A DNA stretch of 5,288 nt from Anaerolineae bacterium (GTDB lineage: Bacteria; Chloroflexota; Anaerolineae; B4-G1): positions 1 to 5,288 of the forward strand of contig JAUXFI010000150.1 in NCBI GenBank assembly GCA_030620125.1, read 5' to 3'. The position numbers were made by a program, and so were the translations under genes. Below the pieces are notes generated by a model that was not told the origin of the DNA, searched no databases, and was given only the letters and a program-made list of their open reading frames with translations. Positions 1 to 5,288 of this stretch are shown one piece after another; the stretch's first letter is position 1, and each line of letters begins with the position of its first letter.

Positions 1-417
1 GGACATCGCCTCTACCACCGCAAGCAGCAGGAGGTTCTGAACAGCGCCGCGCACCTGGTAGAGATTGACCTGCTCGCGGGGGGATTGCACACGGTGGCGA
101 TCTCGGAGGAGGGAAAGGCTTCCCTGGCATCACATCGCTATCTGGTGCGCGTAAACCGGGCACCGGACAAGTATCGCTTCGAGGTGTACCCCATCCCGCT
201 ACAGCACCGCCTGCCCCGCTTCGGCGTGCCCCTGCGGGAACCCGACCCCGACGTGGCGCTGGACCTGCAGGCCGTGTTCACCCAATGCTACGACAACGGC
301 GGCTACGCCGACTTTGTGGACTACCGGCAGCCGCCACCGGTGACACTCTCGCCGGAAGATGCGGCGTGGGTGGATGGTCTGCTGAAGGGAAAGGGACTGC
401 GCGATAACAACGCGTAG
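1..417 (+). CDS. DUF4058 family protein, C-terminal part (5' end outside window)
   Basis: The frame is open from base 1 and ends at TAG 415-417, giving 138 codons. It begins in the middle of a conserved block: Y-x-x-K-Q-x-E-V-L, then HLVEIDLLAGG at residues 18-28. It continues with YRFEVYPIPL, a proline-rich PLREPDPDVALDLQ stretch, then YDNGGYADFVDY and a final LSPEDAAWVDGLL. I recognise this order from the DUF4058 (PF13267) family, whose members are about 250 residues long, so roughly the N-terminal half is missing. A TTG at 85 could be read as a start, but the family match continues upstream of it, so the gene enters from outside. No catalytic residues are known for the family and its function is unknown. 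It lies 19 bp upstream of the co-directional AIR-synthase gene and may share its transcript; no functional link is evident. Confidence 0.88.
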   Translation, partial: GHRLYHRKQQEVLNSAAHLVEIDLLAGGLHTVAISEEGKASLASHRYLVRVNRAPDKYRFEVYPIPLQHRLPRFGVPLREPDPDVALDLQAVFTQCYDNGGYADFVDYRQPPPVTLSPEDAAWVDGLLKGKGLRDNNA

Positions 418-436
418 GGAACCATTCCAAAGCCCA

Positions 437-1465
437 ATGATGCAAACGTCATCCCCGTTACCGCTCGGAAAACTGCCCGCCGATCACCTGGCCCGACTAT
501 TCGCCCGCTACGCGCCCTCCGACGAGCGTATCGTCCTGGGGCCGGGCGTGGGGCACGACGCGGCAGTCATCTCCTTCGGCGACCGTTACCTGGTCGCCAA
601 AACCGACCCCATCACCTTTGCCAGCGACGAGATCGGCTGGTATGCCGTCCACGTCAACGCCAACGACATCGCGTGCACCGGCGCGACGGCGCGCTGGTTC
701 CTGGCCACACTGCTACTGCCAGAGGCTCGCACAGACGAAGCGTTGGTAGACACAATCTTTGACCAGATCGCCCGGGCGTGCGCAGAGTTGGACGTGGGAT
801 TAGTGGGCGGCCACACCGAGATCACCTATGGCATTGACCGCCCTATCGTCGTCGGCTGCATGCTGGGCGAAGTGACCCCCGAGCGGCTGGTGCGCCCCGA
901 CGGAGCCCGACCGGGCGACGTCCTGCTCGTCACCAAGGGCATTGCGGTGGAGGGAACGGCCATCATTGCGCGGGAGAGGAACAGCGCATTGGCGGGATTC
1001 AGCGCATCCTTCCTGGAACGATGCCGAGAGTTCCTGTACGATCCCGGCATCAGCGTCGTGCGCGACGCGGCCGTGGCGACGGCGGCAGGAAGCGTGCACG
1101 CCATGCACGATCCAACCGAGGGCGGGCTGGCGACCGGGTTGTGGGAAATGGCCGAAGCGGCAGAGGTCGGGCTGGAGGTAGACGAGGCCACCATCCCAAT
1201 CCTGCCCGAGACGCAGGCGCTGTGTGCGCGGCTGGGGCTGGACCCGCTGGGGCTGATCGCTTCCGGCGCGCTGCTGCTGGCAGTTGCACCTAAAGACGCG
1301 GCCACGATACAGGCCGCGCTGGGGAGATACGGCATCGCAGTAGCGTGCATCGGCCGCGTGGTGGAGCGTGAGCGAGGCATCGTGCTGCGGAGCACAACGG
1401 GCGAACGTCCCCTACCCCACTTTGAGCGAGACGAGATTGTCTCAGCGCTGTTGAGCCCTGAGTGA
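437..1465 (+). CDS. AIR synthase-related (HypE-like) protein without the C-terminal cysteine
   Basis: This 342-residue protein has the PurM/HypE/ThiL fold signature. The N-terminal AIR-synthase half carries GPGVGHDAAVI (35-45), AKTDPITF (54-61), VHVNANDIACTGA (71-83) and GGHTE (124-128). The C-terminal half carries TKGIAVEGTAIIA (166-178), the HypE-type HDPTEGGLATGL block (224-235) and SGALLLAV (276-283). Members of this superfamily bind ATP and phosphorylate or activate a carboxamide or phosphate substrate. HypE itself dehydrates a carbamoylated cysteine in its C-terminal PRIC-type tail to make hydrogenase cyanide ligands. This protein ends in VSALLSPE with no cysteine, so it cannot do that chemistry in the usual way, and no other hyp or hydrogenase gene is in view. 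It is best called AIR-synthase-family, function unknown. Two ATGs stand side by side at 437 and 440. The ribosome-binding site is poor: AGGGA at 416-420 lies 16 bp away, so translation may depend on the upstream gene. Its stop lies 5 bp from the stop of the convergent ecfT. Confidence 0.9.
   Translation: MMQTSSPLPLGKLPADHLARLFARYAPSDERIVLGPGVGHDAAVISFGDRYLVAKTDPITFASDEIGWYAVHVNANDIACTGATARWFLATLLLPEARTDEALVDTIFDQIARACAELDVGLVGGHTEITYGIDRPIVVGCMLGEVTPERLVRPDGARPGDVLLVTKGIAVEGTAIIARERNSALAGFSASFLERCREFLYDPGISVVRDAAVATAAGSVHAMHDPTEGGLATGLWEMAEAAEVGLEVDEATIPILPETQALCARLGLDPLGLIASGALLLAVAPKDAATIQAALGRYGIAVACIGRVVERERGIVLRSTTGERPLPHFERDEIVSALLSPE
1441..1462. terminator. Imperfect stem-loop at the junction of two convergent genes (possible bidirectional terminator)
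   Basis: Bases 1441-1449 (CTCAGCGCT) pair with 1454-1462 (AGCCCTGAG) across a GTTG loop. This makes a 9-bp stem with a single C-C mismatch (G-G on the other strand). It sits in the last codons of the HypE-like gene and just beyond the ecfT stop as read on the minus strand. No T-tract follows on either strand, so it is not a canonical intrinsic terminator. It is the only hairpin I see where both convergent transcripts must end. Confidence 0.3.
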
Positions 1466-1470
1466 GGGAG

Positions 1471-2274
1471 TCACGAAATCAAATAGATTGGGTGCGTGAA
1501 CAGGCCCAACACGCGCAGCACGATCATCCCGCAAAAGACGAGCAGCAGCACGACGCTGAGAACATAGTCCCGGCGAGTGAAGTGAATGTCGTGCAGGCAA
1601 GTGCGTTCTACCCCCTCGAGACCAAGCGCCCGTGATTCCAGCGCCCTGGCGAGCTTGTCGGCCGTCCTCAAGGCACTGATGATCATCGCCACCAGGATAG
1701 GCAGGTAGGACTTGAGCCTCTGGAAAAAGTTGCCTTTGGCGAGGTCCAGCGCACGGGCCTGCTGCGCCTCCGCCACCACTGTGTAGAGACCGTGAAAGGT
1801 GGGCACGTAGCGCAGGCTGATCGCCAGGGCCAACCCCCACTCGAAGGGCATACCGATCTTTACCAGGCTGCGCACGATGGACGTCTGGTCGGTGGTAAAG
1901 AGCCACAGGAAGCTTATGAAAGCGATGGTATCCAACCGCGCCGCCACCGCCAACCCCCGGGCCAATGCCAGAGGCGTGAACTTGACCCCAAGCCGAAACA
2001 GAACGTACCCCTCCGGATAAAAGACCATCCACAGCAGCGGGATGAGAACGTTGACAGGCAGCATGGTCTTCCAAACCCAGGCCAGTCGGTCGCGCGGCAC
2101 CCCGGCCGAAACGATCAGCAATTGAATAACGATCAGCGCCGCCAGCATAAAAAAGAGATTTGAGAACAGGATCATAGAGATCACGCCCACCAGGACGAAC
2201 AAGAGCTTGACCCTGGGATCAATCCGGTGCGCCCACCCCAGGCGCTCCACGTACAAGTCAAACGCAAAGCTCAT
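1471..2274 (-). CDS. ecfT: Energy-coupling factor transporter transmembrane protein EcfT (CbiQ family)
   Basis: EcfT is the membrane scaffold of ECF importers. It links the substrate-binding S protein to the ATPases and converts ATPase motion into toppling of S. The 267-residue product has the usual family length. It starts with the typical IDPRVKLLF segment (18-26), followed by hydrophobic helices at about 24-56, 71-86, 101-127 and 142-160. A cytoplasmic section carries the two coupling motifs: AQQARALD (170-177, central Arg174) and ESRALG (213-218, Arg215). These are the X-Arg-X motifs that dock into the grooves of the two ATPase domains. A last membrane helix spans about 237-260. The ATG at 2274-2272 overlaps the TGA of the ATPase gene (ATGA). 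GGAGAGGG at 2287-2280 lies 5 nt upstream as a ribosome-binding site, so the two are translationally coupled. It is the last gene of the operon and converges on the HypE-like gene. Confidence 0.95.
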   Translation of the reverse strand: MSFAFDLYVERLGWAHRIDPRVKLLFVLVGVISMILFSNLFFMLAALIVIQLLIVSAGVPRDRLAWVWKTMLPVNVLIPLLWMVFYPEGYVLFRLGVKFTPLALARGLAVAARLDTIAFISFLWLFTTDQTSIVRSLVKIGMPFEWGLALAISLRYVPTFHGLYTVVAEAQQARALDLAKGNFFQRLKSYLPILVAMIISALRTADKLARALESRALGLEGVERTCLHDIHFTRRDYVLSVVLLLVFCGMIVLRVLGLFTHPIYLIS

Positions 2275-4073
2275 TGTTGCCCTCTCCGCCTGCTGACGTA
2301 GGCGCTGTAGAACTCGTCCACGGTCAGCACGTCGTCGGGCATGCCTATCCCCAGGGGCGACATCCTCTTGGCCAGTTGCGTGATCTGCGGCGGCTCAATC
2401 TGGGTGTCCCTGAGTAGCTCAGAGTGCTTGAAAACCGTCCTGGTGTCGTCATACGCCAGAACCTGACCGTCGCGCAACACCAGGCAGCGGTGCGCAAACT
2501 GGCAGACGATCTTTATGTCATGGGTCACCAGGATGATGGTATGGCCCTTTTCGTTCATCGCCTGGACGGCCCGCATCAAAGCCATCGTGCTCCTCCAGTC
2601 CAGCCCAATGGTCGGCTCGTCGAGCACAAAGACCCGAGGGCGCATGGCGTAGACAGCGGCGACGCCGATCTTGCGCCGAATACCAAAGCCCAGGACGGCG
2701 GGGGGACTGGCGGCGTATTCAGCCAACTCAAAATAGTCCAGCGCCTCCTCGACGCGCTCCTCCAGCTCATCTCCCTCCAGCCCCAGGTTGCGCGGCCCAA
2801 AGCCGATCTCTTCGCGGGTAGTGGCGCAAAAAATCTGATAATCGGGGCTCTCAAAGACGTAACCGACGGTGCGGGCCAGTTCACCCACCGAGAGCCCCCC
2901 CGTGTCCCGCCCGTCCACGACAACCTGCCCCTGGGTAGGCTTGTACAACCCGTCAAAGTGCTTGACCAACGTCGTCTTGCCCGAACCATTCTGGCCGATC
3001 ACGGCCACGAAATCGCCGTCCTCAATGTCCAGGCTGATACCTTTGAGGGCAACGATGTCCTCGGCGTGCTGATACCAGAGATCGCGCACCTGGATAATGG
3101 GGGGGGGAGAGAGATTGGAGATTGGAGATTGGAGATTGGATGATTTGAGACTGGCGGATTTCCGTTCGCACGTGGCGCCGTCAGTGCCAGGATGAGAAAA
3201 ATCCGTTACTGTCCTGCAATCCGTGTTCTGCGAGAGCGTAGTATAAGCATCCTCGAACAGAGTGAACGTGTAGTCTGTACCGCAGCGAGCATTCAAACAG
3301 GCCGCCAACTCGCTCACCTGGGGAACACCCAGCCCGATCTCGTGCATCAGGTCAACCTGGCTGAAAACGGCCGGGGGAGCGCCCACCATGGCGATCTTGC
3401 CCTCGTGCATCACGGCCACCCGGTCAGAGAACTCGGCGATCCTCTCCGCCTCCTGCTCGACCATGATGATCGTGATCTGTTCCCGGCGCTTTAGCTCCTG
3501 GACCACACAGAACACCTCGAACTTGCCGATGGGGTCCAGCCCCGACGTCGGCTCGTCCAGCACCAGGATGTCCGGCTTCATGGCCAGGATAGAGGCAATG
3601 GCCACGCGCTGTTTCTGTCCGCCGGAGAGCTGGAAGGGGGAACGGCTGCGAAAGTCGGACATGCCCACCACGTCCAGCGCCCAATCGAGCCGCTCCTGGA
3701 TCTCGGCTGGGGCAATACCCAGGCTCTCGGGGCCAAAAGCCACCTCCGCCTCCACGGTCATGTTGAAGAACTGGCTTTCAGCATCCTGAAACACAATCCC
3801 GACGTGGGAGGCCAACTTGGGCACCGGGTGTTCCTTGGTATTGAGGCCCCCGGCGGTCACATCTCCCTTAAAAACACCGCCCATGGATTGCGGGACGATG
3901 CCGTTGAGGGCCAGGCACAGCGTGGTCTTGCCCACCCCGGTCGGTCCCATGATGGAGACGAACTCGCCTTTTTCCACCTCCAGGTCTATGCCGCGCAGAA
4001 CCGACACAGGCTCACCGTGGGCGGTCAGGGGGGGGTAGGAGTAGTGAAGGTTGCGAATGTTGGTCTCGGCCAA
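2271..4073 (-). CDS. Fused double ATP-binding subunit of an ECF transporter (EcfA-EcfA' fusion)
   Basis: This cytoplasmic ATPase of about 600 residues powers the importer with both nucleotide-binding domains in one chain. Numbering is from the TTG at 4073. Domain 1 (about 1-250): Walker A GPTGVGKTT (43-51), Q-loop VFQDAESQ (94-101), signature LSGGQKQR (149-156), Walker B ILVLDEP (169-175). The switch histidine position reads VEQEAE, giving Gln207. Domain 2 (about 326-560): Walker A GQNGSGKTT (360-368), Q-loop VFESPDYQ (Glu408 where Gln is usual), a degenerate signature LGFGIRRK in place of LSGGQ, Walker B VFVLDEP (481-487) and a normal switch THD (His518). Both halves carry the EcfA tail motif PQxxxLA (251-257, 562-568). 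A low-complexity linker (284-325) joins them. The frame is open up to a TTG at 4208, but the first 45 residues would lie inside the S gene and resemble nothing. TTG 4073 follows AGGG (4085-4082) by 8 nt and begins just before the ETNIRNLHYSY domain start. The gene lies 10 bp after the S gene and overlaps ecfT by 4 bp. The family assignment is sure; the exact start is likely. Confidence 0.93.
   Translation of the reverse strand: MAETNIRNLHYSYPPLTAHGEPVSVLRGIDLEVEKGEFVSIMGPTGVGKTTLCLALNGIVPQSMGGVFKGDVTAGGLNTKEHPVPKLASHVGIVFQDAESQFFNMTVEAEVAFGPESLGIAPAEIQERLDWALDVVGMSDFRSRSPFQLSGGQKQRVAIASILAMKPDILVLDEPTSGLDPIGKFEVFCVVQELKRREQITIIMVEQEAERIAEFSDRVAVMHEGKIAMVGAPPAVFSQVDLMHEIGLGVPQVSELAACLNARCGTDYTFTLFEDAYTTLSQNTDCRTVTDFSHPGTDGATCERKSASLKSSNLQSPISNLSPPPIIQVRDLWYQHAEDIVALKGISLDIEDGDFVAVIGQNGSGKTTLVKHFDGLYKPTQGQVVVDGRDTGGLSVGELARTVGYVFESPDYQIFCATTREEIGFGPRNLGLEGDELEERVEEALDYFELAEYAASPPAVLGFGIRRKIGVAAVYAMRPRVFVLDEPTIGLDWRSTMALMRAVQAMNEKGHTIILVTHDIKIVCQFAHRCLVLRDGQVLAYDDTRTVFKHSELLRDTQIEPPQITQLAKRMSPLGIGMPDDVLTVDEFYSAYVSRRRGQQ
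3099..3107. repeat. G9 homopolymer tract in the inter-domain linker
   Basis: Nine consecutive G on the plus strand read as C9 (Pro-Pro-Pro) in the ATPase gene, immediately before domain 2. Homopolymers of this length are prone to polymerase slippage and also to sequencing or assembly error. The frame as given is open on both sides, so the fusion is real if the count is right. Confidence 0.9.
3113..3140. repeat. (GATTGGA)x4 perfect heptanucleotide tandem repeat inside the ATPase gene
   Basis: Four perfect 7-bp copies start at 3113, 3120, 3127 and 3134. Read on the minus strand they encode the Ser-Asn-Leu-Gln-Ser-Pro-Ile-Ser part of the linker between the two ATPase domains. Seven is not a multiple of three, so gain or loss of one copy shifts the frame. 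I traced both shifted frames downstream, and each meets a TGA within about 25 codons of the start of domain 2. The repeat looks like an intergenic simple-sequence repeat that became coding, which would fit a fusion of two formerly separate ATPase genes (inference). Confidence 0.93.
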
Positions 4074-4081
4074 CTTGTCAG

Positions 4082-4093
4082 CCCTACTCCTCC
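4082..4093 (-). promoter_or_regulatory. Ribosome-binding region of the fused ATPase gene, overlapping the S-gene stop
   Basis: On the minus strand, GGGAGGAG runs into the TAG stop of the S gene (4086-4084), giving GAGTAGGG. The AGGG at 4085-4082 is 8 nt from the TTG at 4073, and the stronger GGAGG at 4093-4089 is 15 nt away. No ATG or GTG in this frame is better placed, so this site supports TTG 4073 as the start and coupling to the end of S-gene translation. Confidence 0.6.
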
Positions 4094-4620
4094 CGCCACG
4101 CCCTACCCACGCCAATCTGCTCAATGGGCGGGTAAGCCTTGCGGACGAGCAACACGAGCGGAATGCCCACGACGCCACCTGCCAGGGCCTGCACGATGTT
4201 GGGGACAATCTCGGTCACGGCACCGGCGAAGCCGCCGTACACGGGGAGCAGCTCGCCCAGGAAATAGAGCCCCACCAGGCAAATACCGCCAAGCAGCCAG
4301 GCCACGACCAGGCCGCCAACGTCCTTGCCCTTGCCAAAGTAGCCGGCGACGAGCCCTTGCACGCCGTGAGCGACGAGGGTCAGAGGAGCCCACACGGCAT
4401 ACCCGCCCAGCACGTCTGCCAGCCCGCAGCCAATGCCACCGGCGATAGCGCCGATCACGGGGCCAAAGGCAAAGGCAGAGAAGAACACAAAGATGTCCCC
4501 CAGGTGAACGTACCCACCAGTACCGGGTATGGGAACCCGCAGAAACCCGGTCGCTACGGTGACCACGGCGACCATCACCGCGATCACAGCCAACGTTGTG
4601 GCATTGAGCTTGCCTTTCAC
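4084..4620 (-). CDS. ECF transporter S component (substrate-binding membrane protein, ECF-ribofla_trS/PF07155-like)
   Basis: S components bind vitamins or related small molecules with high affinity in the membrane and pass them to the EcfT/ATPase module. The 178-residue, highly hydrophobic product has about six membrane segments (roughly 8-27, 42-58, 60-72, 80-95, 103-122, 132-158). Helix 1 contains an AxxxA pattern (Ala14, Ala18), the type of contact S proteins use to dock on EcfT. The block IPGTGGYVHLGD (31-42) followed by LADVLGGYAVWAPLTL (68-83) is what I know from the PF07155 S-component group, which includes hydroxymethylpyrimidine- and pyridoxine-type transporters. The substrate cannot be assigned. 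The GTG start is chosen because a strong Shine-Dalgarno lies 6 nt upstream. A TTG at 4722 extends the frame by 34 codons, but it lies upstream of the promoter and so would not be on the transcript. This is the first gene of the operon. Confidence 0.9.
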   Translation of the reverse strand: MKGKLNATTLAVIAVMVAVVTVATGFLRVPIPGTGGYVHLGDIFVFFSAFAFGPVIGAIAGGIGCGLADVLGGYAVWAPLTLVAHGVQGLVAGYFGKGKDVGGLVVAWLLGGICLVGLYFLGELLPVYGGFAGAVTEIVPNIVQALAGGVVGIPLVLLVRKAYPPIEQIGVGRAWREE

Positions 4621-4623
4621 AAT

Positions 4624-4634
4624 CTCCCTCCCTC
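4624..4634 (-). promoter_or_regulatory. Strong Shine-Dalgarno of the S-component gene, fixing its GTG start
   Basis: The minus strand reads GAGGGAGGGAG, then ATT, then GTG AAA. The GAGGGAGG part (4634-4627) is 6 nt from the GTG at 4620. It is the best ribosome-binding site in the operon and decides the start against the longer open frame. Confidence 0.75.
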
Positions 4635-4681
4635 GTGATTTGTCAGAGTGTCTACAGAACAAAGCCAAAACTAGCAGGCAT

Positions 4682-4710
4682 ACAATAACGCCAAAAGTGC
4701 AAGTTGTCAA
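4682..4710 (-). promoter_or_regulatory. Sigma-70-type promoter of the ECF operon
   Basis: On the minus strand a perfect -35 TTGACA (4710-4705) is separated by exactly 17 nt from a -10 TATTGT (4687-4682, 4 of 6 matches). Transcription would start near 4675, about 55 nt before the GTG start. That leader is too short for a TPP, FMN or cobalamin riboswitch. The heptamer TTTTGGC occurs twice on the minus strand (4696-4690 and 4670-4664), flanking the -10, and could be an operator pair, but this is weak. Confidence 0.7.
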
Positions 4711-4780
4711 GGCTCTCCTCAAACCGATGGATTTCTGAGGCGGACGTAACCAAACCGTAATTTCCCCCCGGCGATTCCTG

Positions 4781-4789
4781 TGGTATCAT
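4781..4789 (+). promoter_or_regulatory. Extended -10 promoter of the divergent permease gene
   Basis: TG-G-TATCAT at 4781-4789 is a TGn-extended -10 with 5 of 6 matches to TATAAT. The expected -35 place (4761-4766, TTTCCC) is poor, which is tolerated in extended -10 promoters. Transcription would start near 4796, giving a short leader before the ATG at 4819. Its upstream end lies about 50 bp from the -35 of the ECF promoter, back to back. Confidence 0.5.
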
Positions 4790-4818
4790 GAGGACGACGC
4801 ACCAATTTCGGGAGAACG

Positions 4819-5288
4819 ATGCCTGCTAACCTGACCTCGCACCTCATCCTGGCAGCGACGCTGGCCTGGTCCCAGGTACTGCAACTGGGCCCCTACGTGG
4901 CCATCGGCATATTGCTGGCGGCGCTATTGGGCCAACTCGACCTGACCCGCCGCTGGGGACGCTGGTTGAGCCGCAGCGGGCCGGGCACGGTGCTGGGCGC
5001 AGCCTGCCTGGGCGGGGTCTCACCCTTGTGCACCTACGGCACGGTTCCGGTGCTCGTAGAACTCTTGCACGGTGGCGCGTCACCAGGCCCAGCGCTGGCC
5101 TTCCTGGTCGCCTCCTCACTCCTCAACCCTCAGTTGTTCATCATGATGACCGGCGGGCTGGGGCTGAACCTGGCGCTGGCACAGGTGGCTGGCGTACTGC
5201 TGCTCAGCCTGCCGGTGGGACTGCTGGCCCGGCGACTGAAGCCGGAAACATTCTTGAGCACAGAGACACTCTCCCCACACTCCCACAC
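4819..5288 (+). CDS. PF03773 (ArsP/DUF318)-type permease, N-terminal part (3' end outside window)
   Basis: An ATG at 4819 is preceded by GGGAG (4810-4814) at 4 nt and opens a frame that runs off the window after 156 codons. The visible part has membrane segments at about 24-40, 57-80, 90-112 and 116-136. It carries the family block: GAACLGGVSPLCTYGTVPVL (60-79), a short charged loop, then GPALAFLVASSLLNPQLF (90-107), with Cys63, Cys71 and the Asn103-Pro104 pair. I recognise this as the predicted-permease family PF03773, whose best known member ArsP exports trivalent organoarsenicals. Many members have no known substrate, and no ars regulator is visible here, so arsenical export is not claimed. 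After residue 137 the chain becomes hydrophilic (KPETFLSTET), as in the cytoplasmic region expected between the two permease halves. It is divergent from the ECF operon. Confidence 0.82.
   Translation, partial: MPANLTSHLILAATLAWSQVLQLGPYVAIGILLAALLGQLDLTRRWGRWLSRSGPGTVLGAACLGGVSPLCTYGTVPVLVELLHGGASPGPALAFLVASSLLNPQLFIMMTGGLGLNLALAQVAGVLLLSLPVGLLARRLKPETFLSTETLSPHSH

Noticed and set aside
437..1465. Calling the gene hypE or thiL
   Set aside because: It lacks the C-terminal cysteine motif of HypE, and its GGHTE and HDPTEGGL blocks fit the HypE-like group rather than ThiL.
1442..2074. 210-codon minus-strand frame overlapping ecfT
   Set aside because: It lies in another frame of ecfT, whose membrane helices and coupling motifs are unmistakable; the alternative product is Gly/Arg/His-rich noise.
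2641..2720. Frameshift as the cause of the odd signature motif in ATPase domain 2
   Set aside because: The surrounding residues (SPPAVLGFGIRRKIGVA then AVYAMRP) align to the family without gaps in one frame, so the change is by substitution.
3113..3140. CRISPR or mobile-element repeat
   Set aside because: Seven-base units in direct tandem with no spacers, no terminal inverted repeats and no transposase: a simple-sequence repeat.
2424..3143. 239-codon open frame on the plus strand opposite the ATPase domain 2
   Set aside because: It is fully antisense to a clear ABC ATPase and its translation has no recognisable domain; this is a GC-rich shadow frame.
3804..4448. 214-codon plus-strand frame across the ATPase-S gene junction
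   Set aside because: Arg/Pro-rich composition, antisense to two well supported genes.
4621..4681. Vitamin riboswitch (TPP, FMN, cobalamin) in the operon leader
   Set aside because: The leader after the predicted start site is only about 55 nt and shows none of the conserved riboswitch cores.
4621..4722. N-terminal extension of the S component that looks like a membrane helix
   Set aside because: It overlaps the -35/-10 promoter of the operon and precedes the strong Shine-Dalgarno and GTG, so it would not be transcribed or translated.

Overview
This is a GC-rich bacterial window that I read as probably Chloroflexota (Anaerolineae-like). The basis is a DUF4058 protein, a fused two-domain ECF ATPase, a HypE-like AIR-synthase protein of a type I associate with that phylum, and a heptanucleotide simple repeat. 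The phylum is an inference from gene content; no marker gene is present.

Layout. (1) Positions 1-417, plus strand: the C-terminal half of a DUF4058 protein. (2) Positions 437-1465, plus strand: a complete AIR-synthase/HypE-like protein that lacks the C-terminal cysteine of true HypE. (3) Positions 1471-4620, minus strand: a compact three-gene operon for an energy-coupling factor (ECF) importer. It is transcribed in the order S component (GTG start at 4620), fused double ATPase (TTG start most likely at 4073), EcfT transmembrane protein (ATG at 2274). The S-ATPase gap is 10 bp, and the ATPase and EcfT genes overlap by 4 bp (ATGA). (4) Positions 4621-4818: a divergent intergenic region with a good sigma-70 promoter facing the ECF operon and an extended -10 promoter facing the other way. 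(5) Positions 4819-5288, plus strand: the N-terminal part of a PF03773 (ArsP/DUF318)-type permease, cut by the window end. The HypE-like gene and ecfT converge with only 5 bp between their stop codons.

How the genes work together. The S component should bind a small molecule, by family probably a vitamin or precursor, in the membrane. EcfT couples it to the two ATPase domains, which here sit on one polypeptide. All parts of a dedicated (group I-type) ECF importer are present in one operon. The substrate cannot be read from the sequence, and the roughly 55-nt leader leaves no room for a vitamin riboswitch.

Most unusual points. The fused ATPase is asymmetric: domain 1 has lost its switch histidine and domain 2 has a degenerate signature motif, and both changes fall on the same composite ATP site. 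The linker between the two domains is encoded by a (GATTGGA)x4 tandem repeat next to a G9 tract. Both are slippage-prone, and a frame change there would remove the second ATPase domain.
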